Shown: positions 1-11,283 of the stretch, in pieces
Layout: every line of letters begins with the position of its first letter
Numbering within the stretch: the stretch's first letter is position 1
DNA from: Nymphaea colorata
Lineage: Eukaryota; Streptophyta; Magnoliopsida; Nymphaeales; Nymphaeaceae
Reading direction: 5' to 3'
DNA length: 64,000 bases
Assembly: GCF_008831285.2 (NCBI RefSeq)
Contig: NC_045139.1
Coordinates: 33,143,706 to 33,207,705 of the forward strand
The notes under the pieces: model-generated
Databases searched by the model: none
What the model saw: only the letters and a program-made list of their open reading frames with translations
What the model was told of the DNA's origin: nothing
Position numbers and translations under genes: made by a program

Positions 1-151
1 AAATTTTTGAATGATTGGTTAAGGGAAATTTTTGTCTTTTTCCCAAAGTGCATCTGAGTCGACTAGTATCGCTCGCTGCAATTTTTGTTACCGTTGAAGT
101 GTTTCAAAATGTTTATGGTTGGATTGATTAATCGAGGAGTTGTTAATGCAG

Positions 152-1694
152 GGCTAAGTCTATATCCAAGATGTCTGAGAAGGTAATGACAGGGATCTTG
201 TCAGGGGTGTTGAAGGTGTCTGGGTTTTTTACCAGCTCCGTGGTGAACTCTAAAGCGGGTCAGAAGTTTTTCAGTTTGTTGCCAGGGGAGATTGTTCTTG
301 CTTCCCTTGATGGCTTTGGTAAGTATGCAAATTCCAACATTCTTTTTTGTTATTATGGTGGTAGATTAGATCATATGGGGATTGACTGTATTTATATATT
401 AAGGACGCTAGGCTTAATTCTTTTGTCTGTCTTTTGTTTAACAAGTCACAATGCAGTCATTCCCTCTTAGTTTCCTTGTTTCTTCCTCATAATTCAGGCA
501 ATATCATGTTATCAGCCGCTTACAAGCTTCATTTGTTATTGTACATGAGATCTACTGCATATTTTTTGTGATGGTGTGCTTTGCATACTCTTCTGCGTTG
601 ACCAATTATGTCTGTCTATTAGACCTGAAGTGAAGCTCTGGTTCACGGGCGGATGACTATTTTTCAAGTTTGGTTAGGTGTGTAGGTGAGTTGGTGATAG
701 CAAAGTGCTTTGCTTCTTCCTCTATCTCCCACCTGGCATCGGGATTGGTTTGCTTCTCATCTGATCTCCTAACAGTCTGGCGTTTCAAATCATGGTCCTA
801 AGACTTATTGGCTCTTTTTTCCCCTTGGATGATGCGGATGGCATGATTGCCAAGCAAGATATTGGTAGTTTAGCAACTATTGGCATTTCGCTGGATTTTG
901 GTATACTTGTTTTTTGGAGACGACGAGTCTTTAATTGGTTATGGTCCTTTTTTCTCCTTAATGTAGGACATGTTAGCTTAGATTGAGTTAGTTCATAGCC
1001 GATAGGATGGGGTTTTACTTGCTTATTCGCTCCTTTCAATGGTATTCCATGAACGGCATTTTTTCTTTCTGAGGTTTGTTTTGTGACTTGAACCCAATAA
1101 TCGGGTTCAGCAGAGGCGAGTGTGGGGGCCAGCATGTTTTCAGATTCGTATATATCGGCTTTCTCTTTTGATTCCTTAGTAGTCCTTTTTATTATTTCCT
1201 CATAGTCTCTGTCCATCTAGAAGCAGGACCCTTGACATGCATGCTCGTATACCTGCTTCAAATTTATGGTTTCTCTCATTGTAAACGTTGGTTTAGGTTT
1301 CTCTTGCCACCTTACATCTCATGTTTCTATCTCCGTCTGGTACACGGTGTACTTCCGACTTGTTTTTTTTATGTAAATTTCTTGTCTGCATTTAGGATCC
1401 TTTCTAGCATTTCTTTTGCATTTCAAGTTCCTGAACTTCTTGTATTTACAATGAAAAAAATCAGTCTCAACTCTCAAGCAACTAAAACAAGCAAAAACTA
1501 GGTTACCTGGACACGTCTGATTTGTCCCTCTATGCGTGTCAACATGGGGATAGGGGTACGGGAACACGTCATAGTACATTTTGGATCAGGCCTCGACCTA
1601 ATCCAAAACACATTAAACCTTTAATTTTCAACAAAGTCGGACCAAATCCAAAGCAACATCAAAACCCTTTTCCTTTTTAACAAAGTACATGAAT

Positions 1695-1743
<49 letters not shown>

Positions 1744-3036
1744 ATCTCATACCCACATTTTTCTAAAATTGGCATACCCGTAACCATACCCAGGCGACTT
1801 AAAGCAAAACTCTTTCCAAATGAGGCTGTCAAGTTATTAACTACCATCAAGAGGGTAAGGCATGAAGTTACATACATGGTAAAAATGTCATTATTGGCTG
1901 ATGCATATTAAACAATCTTGGTTTCCTTTGCCTTAGAAGTCACAGTAAATGCTCTTTAAACTATTCAGAGTCTCTGACTGTCGTCGTTGTTCATGCTGCT
2001 GATATTTGGAATACCATCCAAATCTCCAGTTTTCTTTTCATGTTCTTACGATTGAGAGGAACTTAGAAGTACATTGCTACATTTTATAATTTGATTTGTA
2101 AAAGTACAGGAACTTCAAAAATCTATTACCAAATTGAAATGTGTCTCGGTTTAGTTGTTTAATTCCAGTCCTCTGCAGTAGCTTCTCATGATTACAACTG
2201 TTTGGCTGAAGATCTTTTTTCTCTTCTACTGCAAGATGATACTGATATTTTAATTCTGGATCAGGTAAAGTCTGTGATGCTCTTGAAGTTGTTGGGAAGA
2301 ATGTTCTGTCCACATCGTCAGTTGTGACAACTGGGCTTGTATCCCACAGGTACTTTTAGTTTCTTTGATGTCTTTCACTGTTTGAACTCGTACTTTTGCT
2401 TTTATGTGCTGGATGAGGTACAAAAATGAATTGCTTGTATAATGTTATTGGTTGTTCAGTTTGATTTTTTCTGTTTCTATGTTTGTTATCCATAGTTTCT
2501 ACGGCGACACATTGTTTCCTTATCATACATTGACAATCCAGATCTACGTGGATGCACCAGCTTGGTCGCTGTTTCATCTTTTGCATATATATGTAGTTGT
2601 TGTCACATTGGTATCTTCTTAAACTGGCGATGTTGTCCAGTCATATCCTGCTAGATGGGAATCTATATGTCTGCAGATCATTCCTGCTATTATCAGGTTT
2701 CCAGTAATTCCGGTATTAGTTTTCTACTGTAAGACGACAACTTGTCAACACGTTGGTGGAATTTAGTGTTTAAGTTCCCCTTGGATTGGCTTCTAATGCA
2801 AATTCATCAACCAAACTAATCAGTAAGCATTTTTTTTTTCCTCCTGCAGGTACGGAGACCAAGCTGGTGAAGCGACCCAAGAGGGACTTCATGCTGCAGG
2901 TCATGCCATTGGCACGGCATGGGCGGTCTTCAAGATAAGGAAAGCCTTAAATCCAAAGAGCGTCTTAAAACCATCAACGATCGCCAAAACTGCAGCTAAA
3001 GCAGCTGCAGAAGCAGAAAAGTCGAAGAAGAAATAA
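152..3036 (+). CDS. ERD7-like senescence/dehydration-associated protein, 3' part
   Basis: This is the C-terminal part of a plant senescence-domain protein of the ERD7 type, a family linked to drought, cold and senescence responses and to lipid droplets and membranes. Three exons join in phase: 152-318, 2265-2349 and 2850-3036 (stop 3034-3036), with GT-AG introns of 1,946 and 500 bp. Residues read SKMSEKVMTGILSGVLKVSG, then FFTSSVVNSKAGQKFFSLLP, then LVSHRYGEQAGEATQEGL-like text, and the end is Lys-rich (EAEKSKKK). Family members start their senescence domain well before this point, so the 5' exons lie left of the window; the ATG at 171 is an internal Met, because in-frame coding matching the family (AKSISK) precedes it after an acceptor at 150-151. 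About 145 residues are visible. No break was seen. The family assignment is firm; the exact paralogue is not known. Confidence 0.88.
785..1216 (-). other. unassigned 143-codon antisense ORF inside ERD7-like intron 1
   Basis: An ATG-started frame runs antisense through the first intron of the ERD7-like gene. The product is basic and Lys/Ser-rich, starts MDRDYEEIIKRTTKESKEKA, and shows no membrane segment or motif I recognise. It could be a fragment of a transposon or captured gene, or chance. No splice partners or promoter were identified. Confidence 0.15.
1695..1737. repeat. compound (TG)n(TA)n microsatellite
   Basis: An uninterrupted TG run passes directly into a TA run inside intron 1 of the ERD7-like gene. 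Confidence 0.9.
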
Positions 3037-4525
3037 AAGCAGCATGGCAGAGCAGAATTCAGTTGTGCCTGTAAATTTTTGACGGATCCTTTGTACACTT
3101 GGCTACTTTTACTCTTATTGCTTGAAATGGATGGTCATGTTTCCTGTTTTTTCTGGATGATTTTATACTCCATTGTCCTTTACTTTTATTTTTTTTTTGT
3201 TTAAATTATAGTTTCTCGGAAATGATAAAATATGTTTCATGTGTTGTGCATCTAAGCCAAACAAGGTTACCTTTATCACACGGGATACTCGTACTTAGCC
3301 ATAACATGGAGAAACCACTTGTTTTAGAATAACACGTTGCCTATGCTTTACTCGATCCCAGATTAGATTCTCGATTGAAGATGTATCCAATCTGAATTCG
3401 ATCCGTTGACATCCTCTAGTCAGAATTCGATCCGTTGACATCCTCTAGTCAGGAGCTGAGTGAGTGCCTAGTCAGGAGCTGAGTGCCTGATTTCGAGAGA
3501 CAAAAATATTATCCTTATATGTCAATCAAAAAGGTTGGAGAGGCAATACAAATAACCCTCAAAAATATATAGAAGTGTCACTTAAAAGGGAAACCGCCAA
3601 CAAATCTAACATAATGATGATGATGTTTAACTCAAAGTGAAGATTTGACATGTATACCTGAAATCATATGTTAAAAGGCTTAAGCCCTCTAAGAACTTAA
3701 TAAAGGGCTAAAAGAGATGTTATGAAACAAACTTAGATATTAGGTGTTACGAAGAAAATAATTGAAGGCAGACTCCCACTTCCCTCTGAGTTTCACAAAA
3801 GTGGGAGAAGTCCTGTTTTCTTAATTTTAATCTCCAACGCTTACATATTTCTAACCAGCACGTGGACGACACGAGTCCGGTCATTTCTGGCCGGCATCCC
3901 CAAGTCCAACATGGTGGGACGGTATGGGGCCTCCTAGAGCGACACTCTGAGGCAGCGAGACGCTGGAACAGAGCATAGTGAATGAGTTTGCGTTTCCCGC
4001 CCATAAATCTGCAGGTCAGAACTCGAATAGTTTTGGCAACAAAGCTTGTCACTATTTCGATTATCTTGATTTGTTTTTTATGATTTATTGTAAATTATTC
4101 ACAACTATAGTTTTTGATCTATTTTGTTAAGACCAATTGTGAATTTGTTCATGGTTATTTGGTTTACTTTTGAAGGCCAATTGTAAATTCGTTTATACTA
4201 GTACCCTCAGTCCCCTGATCCGGGTAGACGATACGAGGACATTGATTTCACGACAGTGAAGGACGCAATTCTATGAGATTAGAACTTTTTTCTACATGCA
4301 AGAAGAGGAGTTGCAGAATCCACTTGACCATCAACTCGACATAAGAGAGAGAGAGATGACTGTTCTTCTGTGCCGACCTTCACAGCTCTAGCTCTCCAAT
4401 AGCAGAAACAACATCAACAATCTCTTTCGGACAAGAAATGCACATTGGGGAAGAAAGATGCAAGAAGAGCTTGTCTACTGGACTCCCTAGAAGTGATATA
4501 TCGCTCGTTTTGGAAATGCTTATCG
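3037..4525. other. spacer between the ERD7-like and PPR genes
   Basis: This holds the ERD7-like 3' UTR, then AT-rich spacer, then the probable PPR 5' leader (a GA run near 4345-4355). A short direct repeat lies at 3394-3451: a 29-bp unit starting GAATTCGATCCG occurs twice, followed by a second small duplication of CTAGTCAGGAGCTGAGTG. No gene was recognised between. Confidence 0.6.
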
Positions 4526-6883
4526 ATGCACGCAAGGATTATGCTGCGGTTGGCGCGACTGCGAAACATAACATCATGGGTCCAGCAAAAACTACCATTC
4601 TCACCGCTCTCCTCACAATTCGCACCTCCCATTGTGTTCAAAGATCTCAAGTCCTTGCAGAAAACTCACGCTCTCCTCATTCAAACTGCGCTCGTGGAAG
4701 ATAGTTTCTATATCAACAGACTCATCAATGCATACGCTGAAAATGCCAGGCTTGAGGATGCAATCTTAGTGTTCGAGCATGCGAAGAAGACAAATATTTT
4801 CATCTGGAATTCAGTTATAAGATGGGCTTACTTGTGTGGTTTTAATAGAGTTGCACTTGATTACTTTTATCGCTTGTTGGATCATCACGAAGCCATCAAA
4901 TTCGATGTGTGTTCGGTCAAATTTGCTCTTAGAGCTTGCTTTGATTTGGGTTCTGTGGAGGATGGGGTCTTCATACACAGGCAAGTTTACAAAATTGACG
5001 GCGAGATGTTGCGTAACTTCTATGTTTGTGCTGAATTCATCCACATGTACGGTGGTTTAGGCTGCATAGACTCTGCTCGCCAAGTATTTGACGAAATGTC
5101 TGAAAGAAACGAGGTGGTTTGGTCTTTGATGATCTCCAAATACATCCATAATGGATATGATGGGGAGGCTATGAGTTTGTTTTCTCGGATGCGATATGAG
5201 GGATTCTCTTTTAATTCATTCATCATGGTCAGCCTGATTGGATTTTCAGCTTCCCTTATCGATTTGAGTCTTGGTTCTTGCATCCATGGTTGCGCTATCA
5301 AAAGTGGTTTGGCAGGTGATTCTTTCGTAAGGACCTCTTTGGTGGACATGTATGTGAAATGTGGATGTATTAATGATGCTTATCGAGTTCTTGGGGAAGT
5401 TCTTGAACCGAATATAGCTACATGGAATTCGATCATCTCTGGGTCAGTGAATCGTTACTTGTTTGGTGATGCTGTGAGATTGTTTAAGAAAGTCCAATTG
5501 TCGGATTTGAGGCCTAATTTAGTGACAATGTTGAGTCTGATCTCTGCCTGTGCTGGGCTGGGGTCAGGAAAGCTGTGCAGATGCATTCATAGCTTTACTG
5601 TTAAACTTGGAATTGATACACACCTTAAAGTAGGTAATGCACTCTTGGAAATGTATTCGAGCATTGGAGCCATTGATGATGTGTCTAAGCTATTCAACAT
5701 AATGCAGGTGAAAGATGTGATCAGTTGGACCACAATGATCAACATGTATGGTTCTGCTGGTTGTCCTGTTAATGCTATGCAGTTCTTCTGGCAAATGAGA
5801 AGTGCAAATGTTGAACCCGACATGGTTTCAATGGTGGCCCTGCTTAGTGCATGTGCAGTGTTAGGTGATATACAGAAACTTAAGATCTTCCATAATCAAA
5901 TTATCCTTTGGGGTCTGGAGTTTGAACTTCATATTGGAAATTCTTTAATATCAGTATATTTTAAGTGTGGTGACATGCAATCTGCAGAGATGTTATTTTC
6001 TTTGATGTCCCAAAAGAGTCAAGTTACTTGGGGTGCCATGATTGCAGGGTATATAATGAATGGCCAAGCAGAAAATTCTATGAGATTGATGATAAAGATG
6101 GTAACTGAGGATCAGACCAACAAAATGGATGCAGCTCTGTTGGTTAATGGACTGTCAGCAATTGCCGACCTTGCCAACTTGGCATTGTGTAAGCAGGTTC
6201 ATGCTTACATGATCACTACTGGACTCGAGGAATGTTCCACTGTTCAAAATGCTTTGATTTCAGCATATTCCAAGTGTGGAGTAGTTGTGGATGCCAGAAA
6301 GGTCTTTGACAAGATGAATCAGAAGGATACCGTATCATGGAATGCAATTATATCAGGACATGGGATTAATGGTGATGGGGAAAGTGCTGTGTCTCTCTAC
6401 CAGGAGATGGGCAGAAGAAATGAAGTACAAAGAGACTCTATAACATACACCAGTATTCTGAATGTTTGCAGTCATGCCGGCTTAGTGGATGAAGGATTGA
6501 ATATTTTCTCCAATATGGTGACGGATGCTGTGATCAAACCAGAGGCTGAGCATTATGCATGTGTAGTAGACATGCTTGCACGTGCTGGGCGTTTGTCTGA
6601 AGCAGAGAAGTTTGTGACGCACATAGTTGAGGAGCCAAGTTCTAGCCTGTATGGAGCATTCCTGAGTGGTTGCAGGCTTTATGGCCATGTAAATTTTGTT
6701 GAACATGTTGTTCATATGGTCCCTGATGGTGATCCAGCAGACCCTGGACATTCAGTTCTCCTTTCGAACATCTATACAGCTGCTAGCATGTTCGATGAAG
6801 CAGCAAAACATAGATTTTCAATGAAGATCAAAGGTTTAATGAAAAAGCCAGGAATGAGCGTGGTTCAAACTTGTTACTCTTAA
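4526..6883 (+). CDS. PLS-class pentatricopeptide repeat protein with E-type C-terminus
   Basis: A single-exon PPR gene of 785 codons from the ATG at 4526. PPR proteins bind organellar RNA one base per repeat; PLS/E-class members act mainly in C-to-U editing in mitochondria or plastids. The protein is almost wholly repeats (about 18-19 units by length), with typical cores such as LVDMYVKCGCINDAYRVLGE, NALISAYSKCGVVVDARKVF and VSWNAIISGHGINGDGESAV. The end has an E-motif (YGAFLSGCRLYGHVNFVEHV, VLLSNIYTAASMFDEAAKHR, GLMKKPGMSVV) and stops with no DYW deaminase, so editing would need a partner in trans. The frame is open upstream to a TTG at 4445 but has no earlier ATG; 4526 or 4541 gives an Arg-rich, acid-poor N-terminus like an organelle transit peptide. 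An ATG at 4438 in another frame opens an 88-codon overlapping ORF that could act as an upstream ORF. No stop or frameshift is present. The target RNA is unknown. Confidence 0.9.
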   Translation: MHARIMLRLARLRNITSWVQQKLPFSPLSSQFAPPIVFKDLKSLQKTHALLIQTALVEDSFYINRLINAYAENARLEDAILVFEHAKKTNIFIWNSVIRWAYLCGFNRVALDYFYRLLDHHEAIKFDVCSVKFALRACFDLGSVEDGVFIHRQVYKIDGEMLRNFYVCAEFIHMYGGLGCIDSARQVFDEMSERNEVVWSLMISKYIHNGYDGEAMSLFSRMRYEGFSFNSFIMVSLIGFSASLIDLSLGSCIHGCAIKSGLAGDSFVRTSLVDMYVKCGCINDAYRVLGEVLEPNIATWNSIISGSVNRYLFGDAVRLFKKVQLSDLRPNLVTMLSLISACAGLGSGKLCRCIHSFTVKLGIDTHLKVGNALLEMYSSIGAIDDVSKLFNIMQVKDVISWTTMINMYGSAGCPVNAMQFFWQMRSANVEPDMVSMVALLSACAVLGDIQKLKIFHNQIILWGLEFELHIGNSLISVYFKCGDMQSAEMLFSLMSQKSQVTWGAMIAGYIMNGQAENSMRLMIKMVTEDQTNKMDAALLVNGLSAIADLANLALCKQVHAYMITTGLEECSTVQNALISAYSKCGVVVDARKVFDKMNQKDTVSWNAIISGHGINGDGESAVSLYQEMGRRNEVQRDSITYTSILNVCSHAGLVDEGLNIFSNMVTDAVIKPEAEHYACVVDMLARAGRLSEAEKFVTHIVEEPSSSLYGAFLSGCRLYGHVNFVEHVVHMVPDGDPADPGHSVLLSNIYTAASMFDEAAKHRFSMKIKGLMKKPGMSVVQTCYS

Positions 6884-7262
6884 ATGAACAAGCTTATACA
6901 TTTCCAATTAAGCTGCGCATCAATCATTGGTTTTTTGGCTTAGGGAACTCATATGTACAAGTTTCAACGGACTCAATACAAACAAAACCAAAATGAACAA
7001 CAATTAGCCATATTGCTGCTTTCTTCTTCTTCTCTTCACCTTCTCCAAGAGCCTCACACACCACAAAAGTGCAGCTGCCCTTTTTCTTTTTTCTTCTTCT
7101 TTTTATTTGTTCAAACAAATTAAAATGCACTTTTATTGAAAACTTTTGAAAGTATGAAGGCTCCCTTTTGAAAGTTTGATAAGAAAAAACTCCAGGATGC
7201 ATTTCACTCCGATTATGCTTGGTGTGATTATTGATTATACTTGCTTGAACGAAAAACTTAAG

Positions 7263-7417
7263 GAGGCGTTTGGCAGTAGTAAAATATTGTTACAGTCCCA
7301 CACAAAGAAATAGAGCAGATTCATGAAGCACTTGTCGTAATGTTTCATGAATCTACTCTATTTTTTTCAGTAGATTCATGAGATAATAACGATGAGCTGT
7401 TATTAACAAATAGCCTC
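7263..7417. mobile_element. MITE-like element downstream of the PPR gene
   Basis: The ends form an imperfect inverted repeat (GAGGCGTTTGGCAG on the left; GAGGCTATTTGTTA on the other strand at the right), with a possible TA-type target duplication. Internal foldback sequence (AGATTCATGA...TCATGAATCT) lies at about 7317-7355. It is non-coding and the family was not identified. Confidence 0.35.
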
Positions 7418-7698
7418 TAGGTTCATGGGAGGCGTTCATGGCAGAACTGAATTTCACCACGGTAGGCAGAAACCACCCACTGTGGGTTGTTAGCTTACCA
7501 CATAATTCTGATTTTCATGTCCAAGTACAAGACAGACCAATTTAAAGCTACTTTTTTTTGGTTTTGTGATTCATATTTATGTGCTGAAAAATAGCCAAGT
7601 GCTGAGACCGAGGAAACTCTACGGGCTGAAGAAAAGCAAATATTATGGAGGACTGAAGTTGCAGGTGTGCCTCAACTAGGACAAGTCACATTTCCTAC

Positions 7699-9726
7699 TT
7701 GGAGGTTATTATTTTCTTTTCATTTTTTTTGTGTTGAAGGTTTTAATATAAAGTGAAATTGGGATTAGGGTATAGCCCCAGATTCGGATCATGGCCTTTC
7801 AACACCTCTCTTTTGCCCTAATCTTTCTCTTATTGCAGCTATTAGCAAATTTCTAACTCTTCCAATAACATCAGCAACATGAATTCTATGACCATTATAT
7901 CAAGAGGAACGTAGTGGAGCGGGAGAACATAGTGAAACCGTCAAGGTTTTATTGCAGATATATATTTCTTCTATCTTTGATTAGTCTAGACTCTAGACAA
8001 GAGCTTTGCTATTGTAGATCTGCACTTTAGATTTACGCACTTAAAGTTTTACTCAAGGTTTAGGTATTATGAACTGTAACAAGGTTTGACGGATACACTT
8101 TTATTTATATACAAGGTTCGTTAGATTTGCGGACGACTTACTTTCTAATTAATGTTTTCTTAATATAAAGTAAGTTTTCAAAATTATCTTGATTTTTTGT
8201 AACATTTTCTTATTTTTACATTTTCAAACTAAAAAACTGTAACTTTTTTGGTGTCAGTCATCAAATATTGGTTTGTCTGATAGAATGTTGATTTTAAATA
8301 TTTTTCTAAACTTAAGAGTTTTCTTAATTTTAATTTTATTTACAAATAAGATCTTTAATACTTTTTCCGAATTTACGACCGATTCAACCGAATTTCTGAA
8401 TCGGCCGATTCGCCTCGGGCAATTCAAAAACTTATTTTTTGGGATGGGTGATCGCGCACCCACACCCCCCAAAAACTTATTTTTGGGATGGGTGATCCGG
8501 CACCCACACCATCATTCTCATCCGACATGAAAGGTTTTTGCCAAAAGGAAAAGCAATATAAAGGGTAGCGGTGGAGGGACAAGGATCACGGTTCATGTGA
8601 TGCAGCTTCTCCTTTTGAGGAAAATAGCGGGCAACTTTCGTCAATCCCCAAAAAGAGAAGTTTGTCTTGCTTTGCCAAGTTGGACCCACATCCACCAGGC
8701 CATGCGATTAAAATGCTTGTGCCTTTCTTCATGATGGCATTCAAATTTCTAGCCACTTGCCAATGGATTCAGAAAACACTGAATACTACTCGCAGTGAGG
8801 GATGGGAAGCCAATCGAAGGAATAAAAACTGCAGTTTTGACTGCTACATTGGTTGCAACTCTGCAACTGCAACTTGTCCACAGTCACTCGATTTAGACAA
8901 CATGAGTCCAGGACACCTCTTGATTCAAAAAAACTTCTCTGCCCACAAACAGGCTGCAACCGCTGAGAGACACCATAGACCAGGCTTCTTGCAGAATCTG
9001 TAACAAGTGCAGCGATGCCAGCTAGTGCGGAGCTGCTGCAAGTTACAACTTGGAAATTAAAATCCATACCTTCTACTAAACTTTATCCCATGGAACCCCA
9101 AATTGTGTCTAGACATGGACGGCTTCTCTGTCTACTTCATTTCATTTCAGCAAGAAAATTTTCTCCTTACATGATCTCCATTTTTGCTATTTTTTGCAGT
9201 AGCGGAGCAACATATAGGCAGGCGTGGGCATTTACTCTTGATTTTCACATTGATGCTTTTCAAAAGGTTTGCCCATTTATATAAAGTGTTGCCCTCTAAA
9301 GTGTTAAGAGTTTTTTTTTTAATTAGTATCCCTCTGTTAGGGCTATAGCCCCCTCTTAGGTTTTGAAAACCAAAATTTACTATACTAAAATATTTAAAAA
9401 TTCTGGTTTGGCCCCTGTAAAACTTCTGAAAAGTTATGATGGCCCTTTCCCTGTTAGGGCCATGACTCTTGGGTTTTGAAAAATACAATTTTTGCATATT
9501 AATATTTTAAAAGTTCTTGTTTGGCCCCTATAAAACTTTTGAAAAATTACGGTGGCTCCTTCAAAATATTTTAAAAAACTCTATTTGGTGCTTCACTTGG
9601 TTGTTCGGTTGCTACTAAAACAAAACAAAATCCTGGCTCTGCCCCTTCTCCCATATAGTCCTCCCATTCCCCCTACCTCGAGGGTCTTTGCACCATTGCA
9701 TAGACATCAGTAATGACAATCTTAAA
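7699..9726. repeat. 2-kb dispersed repeat, copy 1
   Basis: This matches 57080-59101 in the same orientation over about 2.03 kb, with roughly 17 differences noticed by eye (about 99% identity). Homology stops abruptly at both ends: TGGAGGTTATT at the left and AATGACAATCTTAAA at the right. No terminal inverted repeat or target duplication could be made out. Inside are a 40-odd-bp tandem duplication around GATGGGTGATC (8440-8510) and a degenerate duplication around TTTGGCCCCTGTAAAACTT (9360-9600). The longest frame (113 codons, 8662-9003) resembles nothing I know. It could be a non-autonomous transposon or a segmental copy. It lies between the PPR gene and the truncated mannosidase. Confidence 0.85.
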
Positions 9727-11283
9727 CTCTTTATTTAGGTACTGCCTTCCATCACTGTAAATTGCACAGGCCTAGTACTCATTAGAATTGAACTAAAAGC
9801 ATGTCTTCTCACATGCCCCTAACTCTACCTATTACACTATACCCTAGTATGCTTTTTTATTTCCTTTTAAAAAGAAAGAACCAGTATGTTAAATTTACTG
9901 TTTAAAGTTATATTTAAAATTGTGGTCGGTAATGGGACACATTTTTTAGCACAAAAATTCAATGGTTAAAAAAAGTCAAAAGAGATGTAAAACTCACAGT
10001 CCCCACAGTTATTTTTGTTCTTATTTCAAGGTGAGCGGTTTATTTCACCACCTCGAAGAGAGGCCCTTTTGCTTTGCCCCTCCCCCTACCCCCTTCCCTT
10101 CTCACAATGTGCCTCGTACCTCAGATCATGTTCGGAACCTTACCGATCCAAAGGAGGAACACATGTGTGACAGCGACAACGGGGGTATCGTAACGTATAC
10201 CTCTTGTGAGTGGACTCCCTTCCTGTCCAATGCACTATCCCCCCTCAGGGGGCACAAAGTGGTGGTAGTTGCACTTTATTTTTTCTCAACAATCTTCATA
10301 TTGTAATGAGTAATAAGGGAAATGTTAAAAACATACACCCCACAATCAACAACAATCCAAAGCATACATGTAAGTTTTTTTATGGTTAATTAAAAGCATT
10401 TATAAGGTTATTTGTGAACATTTACTCATTGAATCAATAAAAATTACCATTCTTAAAGTAACATGAAAGAAAAAAATGCCAAACTTTAGTCGCAAAACTA
10501 AACTTTCCTCGAAGACCTCTCTAACACCAATAAGGAAATATCATACAAATAATCATGTACATAACCCGTGCTTTTTGCACCAAAGATATATCTAAGAATG
10601 CTAATACAGAACAAATAATTAGCCTTTTTAACAATATTTTCATCCTATTAACATAATTCACCCATGCTAATAATAGTTTAAAATAATTTTTTGTCAATGC
10701 TGCAAATATTAGTTTGAAAAAGCTCTGTACTAATCATTGTCACACAAAACACGTCTTAAATAAAAAAAAAGTTAAATATGTGAAAAACAAGTCAGTTGTA
10801 TAAAACTGCAATTAAAAGCGTCTTTTCTAAAAAAAACCAAAAAATAAAAAAAAACGTAAAAGGAACAGGTATTATACTCATTTTTTTCACGTTTTTAGTA
10901 TTTTTATTATTTTTAATATTTATTAAATGTTTTAAAAAAAAATAAAATTTGCAGAGATTTTTTTGAGATATTCTCGAGAAATTCTTCATCTATAATACCG
11001 GTACACAATATATATGTCACAATGGTACTAATAAAAAAGGTTTTTATAGTTATTTGACAAGTTTTTATGCAATCATCATTTATAAATAAAATGTCGGCCT
11101 GATATAAAATTTGTAGCAACGAGTAAAAATTTTGGGCTTCATTCCCCACCTGCGCAGGAGGGGTAACAAAGGCTGGTAGAATTAAGCGATACAAGAAGAG
11201 CGTGTTAGACTGCCGTAAATTAGTTGTCTCACAGTTCAAATCATTCCGCATCAAGAGTATATTACACCATAGGGAACACTTAC
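9727..11283. other. AT-rich spacer downstream of the mannosidase remnant
   Basis: No gene was recognised. Positions 10798-10990 are A/T homopolymer runs with scattered CG and the motif GGTATTATAC, like stretches at 59102-59260 and 63600-63960. A 114-codon frame at 9962-10306 starts in low-complexity DNA and matches nothing I know. None of the later GH38 mannosidase exons expected on the minus strand was found here. Confidence 0.5.

Noticed and set aside
4445-4525. TTG-started N-terminal extension of the PPR frame
   Set aside because: There is no ATG in this stretch; plant nuclear genes start at ATG, and the ATG at 4526 gives a fitting transit-peptide-like N-terminus.
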